Source: Pyricularia pennisetigena (taxonomy: Eukaryota; Ascomycota; Sordariomycetes; Magnaporthales; Pyriculariaceae). Taken from it: a DNA stretch of 64,000 nucleotides. The notes under the pieces are model-generated. The model was not told the DNA's origin and searched no databases. It saw nothing but the letters and a program-made list of their open reading frames with translations. Where the stretch lies: the NCBI RefSeq assembly GCF_004337985.1, contig NC_043744.1, positions 2,206,408 through 2,270,407 of the forward strand, written 5' to 3'. Shown here in pieces: positions 46,812-58,407 of this stretch; positions within the stretch are counted from its first letter, which is position 1; every line of letters begins with the position of its first letter. The translations under genes and the position numbers were made by a program.

Positions 46812-47372
46812 ATGCCCCTGGTCACGTCACCACCACGATCCACGCGTGTTACCGTTGTTTGGCCGGCCGGCCCTTCTGGTTTATCCGTCGAGGGGGGTTC
46901 TACACCTGCTGCTGCTGATCTGAAAGGACCCGCGTCGTCTCGACATGGGTGTGAACAGAAGCCCAAAGTGTGGATCAAGGAGGAGAGTCCCCAGGAGGAG
47001 AATGATTATGAGGATAAGGAGGAGGAGGCCCAACGCCATGCGCCGCACGACTTTTTGGTTAAAGACGACGCAGACAGGCTGGCAAGCAATGCAGCTCGTT
47101 TCCCACGGCCATCATACTACGAGGATGGGAGGGTTTCTGGTGGGAGGATCAGGAGGAGACGTTTGTCGTCACCACGTCCAGCACCGACCAAGTTGAGTGG
47201 AGTGGCATCACGCCAGCCCGAGAATTATGAGAGTTATGATATTGATGAAGACGAAAACTCGGAACTCATGGACGCTATTTTGGAGGATATGGGCAGGTTG
47301 ACCGTTACCATGAAAATGGACGATACAGGACGCTGGAGGATATTATGGAAGTCTAGAGAGCTCGACATCTGA
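46812..47372 (+). CDS. hypothetical ORF, 186 codons, just after RFA3
   Basis: An uninterrupted frame starts 27 bp after the RFA3 stop and ends at 47372. I recognise no family. Residues 52-75 are acidic (EESPQEENDYEDKEEE), a basic RRRRLSSPRP stretch follows near 115, and the C-terminal 40 residues look the most protein-like (ENSELMDAILEDMGRLTV, then DTGRWRILW). It may be a real small gene, an unspliced piece of RFA3 3' UTR, or chance. The short spacing is unusual for this genome, where neighbours on the same strand lie several hundred bases apart. Confidence 0.3.
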   Translation: MPLVTSPPRSTRVTVVWPAGPSGLSVEGGSTPAAADLKGPASSRHGCEQKPKVWIKEESPQEENDYEDKEEEAQRHAPHDFLVKDDADRLASNAARFPRPSYYEDGRVSGGRIRRRRLSSPRPAPTKLSGVASRQPENYESYDIDEDENSELMDAILEDMGRLTVTMKMDDTGRWRILWKSRELDI

Positions 47373-48030
47373 TAGGCAGACAGGCACATGATGACTAATC
47401 CCTTTTATCTTTTTCGTTGATACTCGGTGGACCCTGAGAACATATTAAGTCTTAATAGTACGATGAGTAAGTAATTTCAAATGGCTCGTTGATTCCACCA
47501 ATCAACTCCTTAGTCTAATCTACCTTACGTCTAGTCTACTAGGTAGGCTTTAACTTGGTTGCAGACTCTGCGAAAGACACCAGTTATCGCCGCCCTTGTT
47601 CCCCAAACATCCTTCGTTCAAAATCCTCTGTACTGTTTGTTGCATCTACAGCTGATACCGATGTTCGTTAGATACTGTGGGTTTCAATTCGGCTTGGAAC
47701 AATTATTTCCATTCAAATTTATTCAAATGCAACCACAACTCCGTCGCTAGCCAAGTGTGCCGCTGCATAGCGTTGCACACTTTTCAAAATCCAGATTGGA
47801 ACCACCCAGAAAAACAAACACCATAAGAATTGAGAAACATGCTACTGGAAAGTTCCTCAGGAGACAAAGAAAACAAGACAAACAAACAAGAGTTGAGACA
47901 ATGCCAGCATGCCTGGAAGTCTGAAATTCCAAGGCGGTGATCAATGCTTTGGCACCTCCGGGGCATCCGTACTAATTAGGTCATGGATACCAAGAGCTTC
48001 ATCCAGGGCGCTGCACTGGTCTCCAGTCAA
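47373..48030. other. convergent 3' intergenic region
   Basis: Spacer between the RFA3 side and the Ams2-like gene. No supported ORF was seen. Confidence 0.55.
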
Positions 48031-51000
48031 CTAGACATGTTGACCAATATCAACCTCGGCCATGGCGCAGTCTTGTTGTTCATTGTGCGGCCACGTCGTC
48101 ATGTCCCAGGATGGATCGTAATTCATCACCCCACCTTCCTTTAGGAGCGGCGGTGAGCTAGCCATCGGCATGTCGGTATTGAGGACATTGTCAAAGTCAA
48201 GCAAGTTGGAACTCAGATCAAATCCTCCCAAATCGCCCAGCCCATGCGATGGCGAGCCGTTGGTAAAGTCATTGGCCTCGGAAAGAAGCTGCGAAAGAGT
48301 GGCAGGGAACGGCGAATCGCCTAGACCGGTGATGGCCAGATCTTCTACCGCAAAGTGAGCTGAGAGATGCTGTCGACCTGGCGTCCGAGATGGTGTGCGC
48401 TGCAAGCCAGCAAGACCGCGAGATGGAGAGATCATTGTGACTGTTCGCTGCGAGCGAATCGACTTGGATACGCTACGAGTAATCGGCCGATGACTTGGTG
48501 TAGGCCGGGTGGGCGTCTTAAACGGACCTCCACTACTGCCGTTGGGAGGTGGTGTAGAAGGGCGCACAGGCGGTGTTCCAAAAAGATCCGCCATTTCTTT
48601 ATCAGAATTCTTGGGAGGTGTCACAGTTTTCTGCATCTGAGACGACGAGTTCTGTCTTGTCTTGGCGGTAAACTCAGGGCCAGGTTTGACGATGTTGCTG
48701 GCCGACTCTCCTAGAACCTTTGGAACTCCATCTTTTCTCGGTGAAGGGAAGAGTAGCCTCCTAGCCGGCCCGAGGTCATCTTCCACAGCAATTGGGCTTT
48801 GTGCAGTTCCGCTGCCCCTGGAGTGTGTTGACCCCGGGCCCCTCGAGTTTGGGGACCCCAAAAAACCTGCGGCTTTCTGCACTTCCTTTGTCGTGTTCTG
48901 CCTGTTTCGCAGAGTGATGTTGGTCTCGTCCGCCAACTGCTCATAACCTGGTCCCAGAGGATCCGTCATATAGCACGCTTCTGAGGTAAGGTTCAGTTGG
49001 GCGTCGCTTTTGGTCCGCGCCTTTTTTGAGCGACCATTCCCAGAGCTTGCGCTTTTGTCACGCTTCCTACGTGGCTGGTTGAGACGGGCGAGATTCTTGT
49101 CCCATTGCTCAGGTGGGCGGTGACACTTGAACTTGCCAAGCCAAATACCACAGGGATTGCAGATCAAGGACTTTTTCCAGAGGGCCTTGTCTTCTCCTGG
49201 GCCGAGTGATTTCTTGACAAGTCGGTATGAGGTGGGATTGTCGTCCTTGTCCCGCTCAAGAATATCGATGGCTGTCACGAGTCCAGGCTTCTCTGAGTAG
49301 TCGTGAAACCCTGGCGATCCAACGTGATCCTGTGTCCACATCTTGCGCCATGTAGGAGTCTCGATTGCACCGCAATTGCTGCAGAATGGCGGCATCTCGC
49401 CTTGTTCAATGGCTTGCTCCAATCGTTCCTTGATGGTCTGCTTTTTGGCGTAGTTTTTGTTGCTCGTGGTCTGTTCCTGCACGGTATCACTTGGTGGACA
49501 AGGGGCCTCGGAGTAGGAAATAGGCGGCAATGGCAGCGTCAACGATGTTTGCAGGCCAACTGGATCGCTAGCTGGAATAGTGGTCATATTGTTGTCTGGA
49601 ACGGGGGTCGCGCTCGTCGCGGGTCGAGATGTTGATGTGTTAGGGGGCAACATCAGAGGCAGTTCGGGCTCAGGAACCGACGCAGCGGCCATCAGGGCCT
49701 GGAGTTGCTCATCTGAGATTCCTTGGCCTTTCGAAGATTCCTGCGGAGCGTCTTCCTGGACACTTTGCTCTAAGTTTTGCGCCTGTGGCCCCAAAACAGA
49801 CTCTTTGGTTGAATCTTCCGAAGGCTTCCGAGCCTCCTCTCGAGAAAGGCGCGCATTGTCAAGCGGTTTTGTGGACTGCTCTTCAACTGAAGGTAGAGGT
49901 TGATCTGCAGCAGTGGGCGTAACGGCGGGTGTGAGATTAGCGCCTCCCAGGGGTAATTCTGGAACGCTCGTCCTCCTAGATTTAGGCTCCGTGTTGGCAC
50001 GCTTCATGGCGGGAGGGACTGAGGACTCCTGCTGTTGCTTGAGCCTGTGAGATTGACTTCGCGGCGGGTTATAAATACTCGTTTGCGGAAGTAGTTCCTG
50101 CGGACCAGGTATCTCCTCCATAAAAGGGAACCCTTGACTCTGTACGTTGCTGCCCTTCCTAGGGACAGGCTTCGCAATCTTTGGGAGCTTAGGTGAGGCC
50201 TCGCGCTGTTGACTCAGCCGAGGTTTCTGGGGCGGCAAGATTTGTGCTTCATCATCGTCGATACCACCGTCAATACCGCCACTCATGAACCCAGAATCAT
50301 GTCGAGGGTTTGGGAGCATACGAGGTAGAACAGGACTTGATGCTGCCGGGCTTGATCTTATAAATGCGGTCGATCTTGGGACCGGTGGAGACGACCCTAA
50401 ATCTGCAGGGCTCTCCTCTGGGGTATAGACCTGCTCAGAGGGCGCCAAAGACTCTGTTGGGGATCGTGCGTCCATCCGCTGATGTCCGGACATTCCGAAA
50501 CTTGATTCATGTTGCAGGCTAGGATAACTCATAGCATCGTCCGTGCTAGCAATCGAATCGTGACGGGACATTACAGCGACTGGCTTCTTCCTTTGCTTGG
50601 CCTTCCTCGCCACAGGTCCCTGGGGGACAGGTGTGGGCGCACGGGGTCCTTCTTGAAGATGACTCCCGCCTATGGCCTCACCAGTTGTGCCAACGGGCCT
50701 GATGCTCCTGATGGATCCGGAGATGGCAGCAACAACACGTAGCGAGTCCGCAGTCGAATCCAAAGACGGTCTGTCCTCGGACCAATCAGCCATCGTCGTT
50801 TTCGCTCGTTTCCTTTGCGGCCCCTCATCGGCATCTGTCGGATCTTCAAGTCCAGATGTGTTACCGTCGGCCGCTGGCTTTTTCTTTGGACGCCCGCGCG
50901 GCCGACCTGTTGGGACTCTTGACCGCGCTCTGGATGAGGGCCTGGAAGATTTTGCTATCGGTACGGCGGCGGGCTCCTTGACGTCTGGGGTACCTATTCT

Positions 51001-52110
51001 GGATTGGCTGGCAGTAAACGAGCCATCGTGCATTGGCCCCGAGGGTTGCAGTGGCTGAGGCTGCGAGTACTGCTGCTGTTGATGTTGATGAACAGGGGTA
51101 TAATTCTGCCTCGACATGACATGACCAGACATGGGTCTGGCAGAATCTGAGCAACTCATCTGTGGAATGGGAGCTGGAGACGGAGCATGCGCCGTCGCAA
51201 TTGAGGCGGACCCAGGCCGAGACCCTGGAATCTGTATTTGAGGGTAGCTGTTACGTGAAGACGGCTGTTGTGGCTGCTGCATTGGAGCGGCGCTTGCTGA
51301 TCGAGCCAGGTTAGGATTTGACTGGATGAATGAATTCCACTCCGTGGTGTCTGTTGGTGTTGACGCAGCAGGCATATTCGAATGCTGCTGCTGCTGCTGC
51401 TGCTGCTGCTGATGGGATTGCGATTGCGATTGCCGATGCGGTTGTTGGTAATATGCCATTCCGTTATCATGAGCAGGGTACTCAGCACTTTGATCCGTCC
51501 TTTGCCTCCTCCGAGCCACTGCAGCCAGCTTCAGCTTGACCTCAAGCGTCTCCTTGGGGCTACCACTGAAGATACTCAAGAGGTTCTTGGTAACGCGTCC
51601 CGTCACCAGCTTGGGCATCTCATTCGGCCGGAGAGCCTCCAGTCCCCAAGACAACATGCCCTGACCAACCAGTGGAGTGTCGGCCTCAGAGTAATCGAAT
51701 GCATACACAGTGTAGTCAAGGTCCTGCTGATCAAAAAGCTCGGGACTGCACTGGTATACGGCTTGCAGGCATATGCGTAGGTCAATGACTCCAATGGAGT
51801 TGGTCTCGTCCAGAGGTATGGTTTGTATTTGTTGCACCTGTGGCCATCTTGCCAGCAAGTTGTCGGCACTGTCTTTCAAGCTGTATAGGACCTTAACTGT
51901 AAACAGGTCATGAACCTATTAGCCCAAGCCAAGGTCGCTTGTGATTTTGACTCATCCTGCGAGTCCCTTACCTCCCATAGGCCTTGTTTGGGGGCCACAT
52001 TCATCGCGATCTGAAGCAACGGGCGGCGTCGGCATATGTTGCTGAGTGAAGCTCGGCGAAGCAGCAGGCCAATCGCGACCATTCAGGCCTGTAGAATAAG
52101 GCGAAGCCAT
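48031..52110 (-). CDS. Ams2/Spt21-type GATA protein, probable histone-gene regulator
   Basis: Two exons, 52110-51972 and 51896-48031, encode 1334 aa. Residues 47-170 form the Ams2/Spt21 N-terminal conserved region (VKVLYSLKDSADNLLARWP..., DYTVYAFDYSEADTPLVGQGMLSWGL). An AT-hook-like GRPRGRPKKKP lies near 378. A GATA-type finger at about 885-962 has CSNC (885, 888), ETPTWRKMW and CNPCGIWL (959, 962), with 70 residues between the Cys pairs instead of about 17. The region after the finger is basic (QPRRKRDKSAS). The rest is low-complexity, with a Q9 tract near 210. In fission yeast Ams2 is a cell-cycle GATA factor that drives S-phase histone transcription and supports CENP-A loading; Spt21 controls histone genes in budding yeast. 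By family, a role in histone gene expression is inferred. MCB-like sites lie upstream. Confidence 0.85.
51384..51410. repeat. coding (CAG)9 repeat, polyglutamine in Ams2-like protein
   Basis: Nine GCT units on the plus strand read as CAG on the minus strand and encode Q9 near residue 210, just before HSNMPAAS. Confidence 0.9.
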
Positions 52111-53540
52111 CGTTGCCAACAATACAATGCAGCCGGACCATTCGACTGGTCGGTTAGGGGCTGCCTGTGTGTTGTTGGACGGGCTGCGGGAGAGAAGATT
52201 TGAACCTTCGTTTTCTGATCTGGTTTGGGTAGGGTTGGTGGAGGAAATGTTCAAGAATGCAATCGGTTGCCCAGTGCCCGGGGAGATATGGGTCCTTATC
52301 CAAAGTGGTTTAAGTTCAAGACTGGTCCGTGTTCCCGCGAGTGAGCGCGCGTGTAAGGGTGACGCGCGCCGCTGGAAGTGGATCGACGTCCGGGGTCTAA
52401 GACACCTGAATAATGACGCCAACGATAAGTCAATTGATTTAGAATATTATCAGTCCGGTATAAGTAGGTATACAGTAGCCATCTCCCCCAGAAAAGAAAA
52501 GTGTTTTGGCAAGTTAGGAAATCATAATGCAGCGTGGAGTTGCGTGGTGGTTAGGAACACAATGAGCTCGGAGTGGAGGGGGAGCTCGGTGAGAGCTTCA
52601 ATGAAACCGAGTTGGGGAATGCACTTTACGCGAATGACGCGACTTGGGGGAGAGCCGGGCCAAAGCCAAGTGGGTACGTACTTAAAGTGCTGCACGCGTG
52701 CGAACGCGAGTTGGCGCGACGGGCGCTAGTACAGGGGTCAGGCCGCGTTACCACTCAAAGATCCGCGAAAAGTGGGTCGAAAATACCGAGACCTTGATAA
52801 CTTCCACGCTTTGCACCTCGACTGACTTTGAGATGACGGGACGGGAAGCCAGACAGGCTTGACAAGAAGAGATATGGTTAGCTGGTTGGTGCCTTGCTAA
52901 TCTTGGGGTGGTCCATGCGCCAATGAATCATTGATGACATGTGGTTTGCCTGCAAACAAAGGCCATTTTACCTGTACTTGCTTCCTCGACACCCCAAACG
53001 CTAGTCTAAACAATGGGTGCTGCTTCTGGCCCTGAATTATGACCAAGTTCAGTGGAGGCTCCTGCAACAGTGCCACTGGATGTGGGCGGGTGCATGGGTA
53101 GTATTTATACTCGTATGTTCTTGATATCAACTGATCGTCATCAAGCAGCCTCGATTGCCCACAGGCTTTACTGCACCCACTTTCCGTCGCCCGGCCAGCA
53201 GCTGAATGAGATTTCTGATGTGGGGGTAAGCGTTGCAGCTTGACACACCCTAGGCAAACTAATTGTTACCGCCCTCCCATAATTCTATTTACAGGCCTAT
53301 TTTCTACAAAGTACATGGTCTGTGACAACTGAATTTTGGTCACCAGGTAGGCGATTTTGCAACAATATATTCGGGCGAGATGACACAGTCCACCGAATCA
53401 ATCACAATCCAAGAATATTAGAGAAAGAAAAATAAAACGAAAAACGCCATTCTCTGCACTTTTAGGCAGCATCAAGGAACTAAAACATATTTTTACAAAT
53501 ACATGATTAGTCTACAAAGTAGGTAGCCCAGCCCCACAGG
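52111..53540. other. intergenic, Ams2-like promoter and HIBCH 3' side
   Basis: The Ams2-like promoter side holds several CGCG motifs (see the MCB cluster). A 200-codon plus-strand ORF (52127-52729) has no family resemblance and is judged non-coding. Confidence 0.5.
52361..52718. promoter_or_regulatory. cluster of MCB/E2F-like sites upstream of the Ams2-like gene
   Basis: Within 600 bp upstream of the start at 52110 are GACGCG (52361-52366), ACGCGA (52628-52633), GACGCG (52636-52641), a full MluI box ACGCGT (52694-52699), ACGCGA (52704-52709) and TTGGCGCG (52711-52718), the last an E2F-like core. Five of the six fall within 91 bp. MBF/DSC1 sites of this type drive G1/S transcription in yeasts. 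Binding here is inferred. Confidence 0.45.
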
Positions 53541-55131
53541 CTAGTTTACCCATGTGGCCCTACCATGGGCGTCCGACACCGTCTTGCGGTAGACGATCTC
53601 CTCTACAACTTCTTTAACTCCAAGCCTAGCCTTTGAAAGAGCGACAAATCTGCTGATGACCTCGCGTTGACTGAGGTCCTCGCTCTGGACCAACTCTCGA
53701 ACCTGCTTCTCCCTGGGTAAGCCAAAATCCGTGAATGGATATTCGTTAAAGTCGCGCTTGTTGAGAAACTTGATACGTTGGATATCCTTGGCAGGCCTGA
53801 AGAAATTCTTAAACGTCTCGCTCTCGACGTCGACATCTCCGATCTTCGCCGGGCTGTAGTTCGGGTTTCTCTTTGGCTTGCTGATGAGGCGCGCCGTGAC
53901 ACCTTCGTTAAAATCATGCGATGCCATGAACTTGGCTGCAAGCTGGTGCTCTTTCTCGAAGGTCTCGCGGATACCCCACTTTTGAGCGATACGCAGCTGC
54001 CTGAGGCTCACATGAAGCGAGGTCGGGGAGCGGCTGTTAAGGGTATCGAGTGTTTTCTGTGCCCACTCACGCACAGGCCCAGACTCGGCTTCGTTCTGCA
54101 ATGCAGCCACAATTTTTGCAACGCTGTCATGGCTGAAGCAGCGGTCTATGGCCTGACGTAACTCACCGGCCAGGAGAATGGGCTGGTCGTGTGGCAGACC
54201 AGTAGTGTACTCCTCAATGGCGGTGGTGATATGCGCAAGCCTCTCTTGCATGCTGTCGTAGTCGTTGAACCTCAGCTCAGCCAGGCGCGATTCCAACAGT
54301 GGCAAAGTCGTCGAGTGCATATAGTGGGTTGCGATACCCGTGTAAAAGACGTTGACCCCCGACAGGGTTTCACCAGTCAGGCCCAGGTAGGTACCAATAG
54401 CTCCGTCCAGCCTGGGGAGGAAAAACGAGGCACCCACGTCGGGGAAGAAGCCGATGTTTGTTTCAGGCATGGCGAAGACGGTCCTCTCCGTAGCAATCCT
54501 CATGGGCGCATGAGCGCTCAAGCCAACACCTCCTCCCATGGTGATTCCGTCCATAAAGGCGATGTAGGGAGTCTGATACGTGGCGATAAGGTGATCAAGC
54601 GCATATTCCTCGGCAAAGTAGGCAGCTGACTGCTGAACGCCCTCCCCCCCCTTAGCGTTCACTTCGACGAGTGCGGCCACATCACCTCCTGCGCAAAAGG
54701 CCTTATCTCCGGCGCCCTTCATCACAATGACGTTCGCCATGTCCGACTTCTCCCATTCGAGTAGCCGTGGTGTGATCTTCTTGATCATGGATAGGTTCAG
54801 CGAGTTGAGTTTTTTGGGCCGGTTAAGCTCGATTGTTCGCAGGCCGTATAGGCTGCTGAACAAAACGTCCTGTTCACCTTCGGCGTACCGTGTTTTAACT
54901 GTCGACATCTACACCGGGAAAAAAAAAGGGGGAAATGCAGTTCTAGTTAGCTTTGGTTTAGAGCATTGGTAGGAGTTTGAAAGAAACAATAGTGCATACC
55001 TGCGCCCGGTACTCTGGCTTGGCCGATAATATTTTTGCTCGCAAAGGCATCGTGACGCCGACACGAGAGAATGCCGAAGTAGCTGATGGTGCTGCCCAAG
55101 CGGCGCGGCCTAGGAGGACGCGGGACGACAT
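53541..55131 (-). CDS. 3-hydroxyisobutyryl-CoA hydrolase, mitochondrial
   Basis: Two exons, 55131-55000 and 54908-53541, encode 499 aa. Exon 1 is a mitochondrial presequence (MSSRVLLGRAAWAAPSATSA..., Arg/Ala/Ser-rich). Exon 2 is an enoyl-CoA hydratase/isomerase-fold enzyme: GLRTIELNRPKKLNSLNLSM, the CoA oxyanion segment KGAGDKAFCAGGDVAALVE, DGITMGGGVGLSAHAPMRIATERTVFAMPE, then NIGFFPDVGASFFLPRL and the C-terminal HIBCH extension with the ...FVALSKARLGVKEVVEE end. The order GGGVGLS...MPE..IGFFPDVG is characteristic of HIBCH (yeast Ehd3). It hydrolyses 3-hydroxyisobutyryl-CoA in valine breakdown; some fungal members were also found with mitochondrial ribosomes. The intron is 91 bp, ending in a T-rich stretch before GTGTAG. 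Divergent from SmD2. Confidence 0.9.
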
Positions 55132-55621
55132 CTAGATGGGGGCGTATGAAGGGTAGAGAGGATTGCAAGCTGATTGGCAGTAGTCGATCAGACTAACTTA
55201 GCATCGAATCCCCTCAGGCCATGTGTCGCCTTACAAATCCGCAATGGGCTTCGCTCTCGTGTTTTGTTATACTTTTTGATGATGTGCAACGATGAGGTAT
55301 GTCAGCTAGGTACGTCTGCTAGCCTCAAGCTTTTGCCTTGCAATGAAGGAGCTGTCGGTCGTCGCCGGGATTTTTCGCGGCCCCACATCGCCGGGGTAAT
55401 TGGCTGATGTCAAGTCTTAGACACTGTGAGCCGAACTGTGAAGCCTTTGCATTCTCGTTATCTTATCATCCAATGTGTTTTTGGTGTGGGCAGTTACAGT
55501 ACCTTGGGCTAACTAATTATTGGCGCTGCGAACTATTAGCTCCAGCCCTCAGTTGCGACGCTCCCGCACTTCACTCGACGAGGTTTACGCGAATCCGCGA
55601 TAGACCCAAGACAACACAAGC
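55132..55621. other. divergent promoter region, HIBCH and SmD2
   Basis: The 490 bp between the two start codons has no ORF or clear shared motif. Confidence 0.6.
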
Positions 55622-56265
55622 ATGGCGGACCCAAAGATCCAGTAAGCAAATTTATTGTCGCGTAATTCAGATGAACATATCATTCTAATACTATGAATAG
55701 GGAGCTTCTCACGAAGCCGCGCAACGAACTCACGTGCGTAACAAGCCCCTCCCTCTCCTCGTCGTCCAGTTGCTCTTAGCGAAAAACCAATGAACCTGCC
55801 TGGTTTTATTGCGTGTTGGTAACGCAATCGGTTCTGACTGTCGAACTGCTGCTGCAGAGAATACGAGATCGCCCAGCTTGAGGAGCATGAGTTCAGCGCC
55901 GGCCCACTCTCCATTCTCCAGACCGCCGTGAGGAGCCACACCCAAGTCCTCATCTCGATCCGTAACAATCGCAAGCTGCTCGCGCGCGTTAAGGCTTTTG
56001 ACCGGCACTGCAATATGGTGCTTGAGAACGTGAAGGAGATGTGGACGGAGACACCTAGGTTGGCAAGCGGGAAGAAGGGAAGGCCCGTAAACAAGGATCG
56101 CTTCATTAGCAAAATGTGAGTTCAAATCAGGGGAGCGAGGAGGAGGAGAAGAGATGTTGCCGCGTCTTTCCTGAGTTTGAGAGAAGGGACTCTTTTGCTG
56201 ACTTTTCTTTCGTCAAATATAGGTTCTTAAGAGGAGACTCGGTCATCTTGGTCCTTCTCAGCTAA
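55622..56265 (+). CDS. small nuclear ribonucleoprotein Sm D2
   Basis: Four exons: 55622-55641 (20 bp), 55701-55733, 55858-56115 and 56223-56265, giving 117 aa, the normal SmD2 length. The product starts [30 protein letters not shown], then [51 protein letters not shown] (given here in pieces: Sm1 motif) and [25 protein letters not shown] Sm2 motif ([22 protein letters not shown]). SmD2 joins the heptameric Sm ring on U1, U2, U4 and U5 snRNAs in pre-mRNA splicing. All four junctions fall within codons and restore the family sequence, so this reconstruction is secure although the exons are too small to appear as a single open frame. Confidence 0.95.
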
Positions 56266-56546
56266 TGCACACACATCTTTTCTGCATTCTTTTTGTTCTC
56301 ATCTTGATGCGATTATGAACGGCCATGGCCAAAGCCGGCCTTCTCACCTTTAGCACAGGCAGCACACTCCAGTATATCAGAAAACGGCGATGAAACGTGG
56401 CTAAGTACAGCCTTGCCACCTTGATGCTTGTTTTACGGCACATTTTATGCAAAGCTTGCAGGATAAGCATTAGAGTGACTGCAACTAACTGGCCATATGA
56501 TAATACCAAAAAGACACCCTAGAATCCTGCAGTTAAACATGATCCT

Positions 56547-58407
56547 TTAAGATTGACCTGCTAGCCCATTAAAGAAGGCAGCAAGTCCCCAAGCTCCAGC
56601 GTCAGGCACCTGTTCGTACCCGGTTCCTCCCACGTATGTCGACCTACCAAAGCTGGGCTTCATTCCCTTGGTGCGTTCTGCTCCTTTTTGGGCTGCGTTG
56701 GCGGCACTGCCTACATTGCCGGTCTCTGCGAGCGTGTCTACGAACGGGTGGAGAGCATCGATTAGAGTTCGGTCGCCAACTTGTGCCTGCGAGTATTTTC
56801 CGAGCGCCTTGCAGCTCTCCTTCAGGACTTTGGCCCATAGCTCAGGGGAGGCTGCCGACTCGCCAGAAGAGGGAGTGTTGTCGCGTAGTGATCTGAGCAT
56901 CGCGTTTAGGAAGATGGAGTACAGGGCGCCCGACGTTCCGTCCATGTGATTCTCCACGACTGGTACGATGCTGGCCACGTCAACCACGGCGTCGCCGGTT
57001 AGTGGGCTGCTCGCAAGATGTTTGAGTACGGCTTTTGATTTTAGATGGTCAGCACCGAGTTCAAAGTTTGCTGCTTTGAGTTCAGGAGGTGGGCAAAATT
57101 CGAAGCGTACCTTCAGCGCCCCTCTTCAATCCAATACCACAGTCTCCATCGCCCACGACCGTGTCGTACCTGGTGACTTCAGGTTCAACGGCGACGACCC
57201 TCTCCAATGCTGCAGTGATAGCTTTTTGAGCAGCAGCGGCATCCAACTTCAGCCCAGTAGGCTTAAGGTCCCTCTCTTCCTTCAAGTTACCCTCTTTGGC
57301 TCCCGTAGGCGGCGAGTCCCATGTCTCGGTAGCAATAGGGGCAGACCACCCAGTCGCCTCGCAGGGGTCATCCAACAGCTGCACCATTGTTGCAGAACTG
57401 CCAGTATCGACTACCTTTAGCAGTGAGATGCTGAAGCCCAGCCCGTTGAGGCTAGTCATGAAGGTCCCGGCGAGAACTCGCACTGCCTTGATGGCCCATG
57501 TCTTCTCTAGCTGCTTGGCCACCTCGGCCGTAATGCCGCCCATCTCTAGCACACTCACACCGCCAAGGTTATTGACCAGCAAGACGAACTTGTCGCCGCT
57601 GCCGACCTGCAAATACGCGCGGTCGGCGTCCTTCTGGTCGAGCAGCTGCGCCAGCATCCGCTCCACGAGTGCGGGCAGCTCAAGGCCCTTCTCACGACCC
57701 GATCCAGGTTCGTTGTGGATGCCCATGCCGATCTCGACCTCGCCCTCGGCCAAGGCGTCCTCCTGGTCCGCCGCCTTGCGGCCCGGGACGTGGACATGTT
57801 CGAGGCTGGCGCCAACACTGGCGAGATTAGAGGCGGCAAGACGGGCGACGCGGGTCACCTCGGACAGGCTGGCGCCCCGCGCGGCCAGGGCACCACTGAT
57901 CTTGTGCACCAGGACGGTGCCGGCGATGCCGCGACGGCCGACTTTGCCGCCCTTTGCGCGACCGACGCCGACGTCATCCCCGACAACGAGCATCTCGACG
58001 TTGATGCCAGCCGCACGCGCCTTCTCGGCCGCGACGCCAAAGTTGAGTATGTCGCCCGTGTAGTTCATTACGGTGACGAGGACGCCGCCGCCGTCTTCTC
58101 TGTCGCCGACCTCCACCCTCGACGTGATGGCGGTGCGGACCTGTTCGGTGGACGGACTGGCGAATATTGTGCCGGCTACGGCGGCCGACAGCAGGCCGCG
58201 GCCAACCATTCCGCCAAAGGACGGTTCATGACCGGAGCCGCCGCCGGAGATAATGGCGACGGGCTGCTTGGCGCGGCGCGAGTCCGGCCGCACGTAGATT
58301 ATCTTGTTCTCGGCGTCGCATGCTACGGAGGGGTTCGTAATGGTGATTGCATGCAGGGCTGTGTTGACCAGGTGGGTCGGGTCGTTGACAAAGTGTCTAG
58401 CAGACAT
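56547..58407 (-). CDS. dihydroxyacetone kinase (Dak family)
   Basis: Two exons, 58407-57111 and 57031-56547, encode 593 aa, in the usual range for fungal DhaK. The N-terminal DhaK domain has SGGGSGHEPSFGG (55-66), where His60 is the family's general-base region, NYTGDILNFG (114-123) and GMGIHNEP (228-234), whose His231 forms the hemiaminal with dihydroxyacetone. The C-terminal DhaL domain has the ADP/Mg2+ motif DGDCGIGLKRGAE, then ALYSIFLNAMLRSL and the GRSTYVGG segment. The enzyme phosphorylates dihydroxyacetone with ATP, used in glycerol and methanol-type carbon use and in detoxifying DHA. The intron (80 bp) splits the DhaL domain after GAE. The start is the first ATG in the frame. Convergent with SmD2 at 281 bp. 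Confidence 0.93.

Noticed and set aside
52127..52729. 200-codon plus-strand ORF in the Ams2-like promoter
   Set aside because: It overlaps the MCB cluster and leader on the opposite strand, with no recognisable domain.
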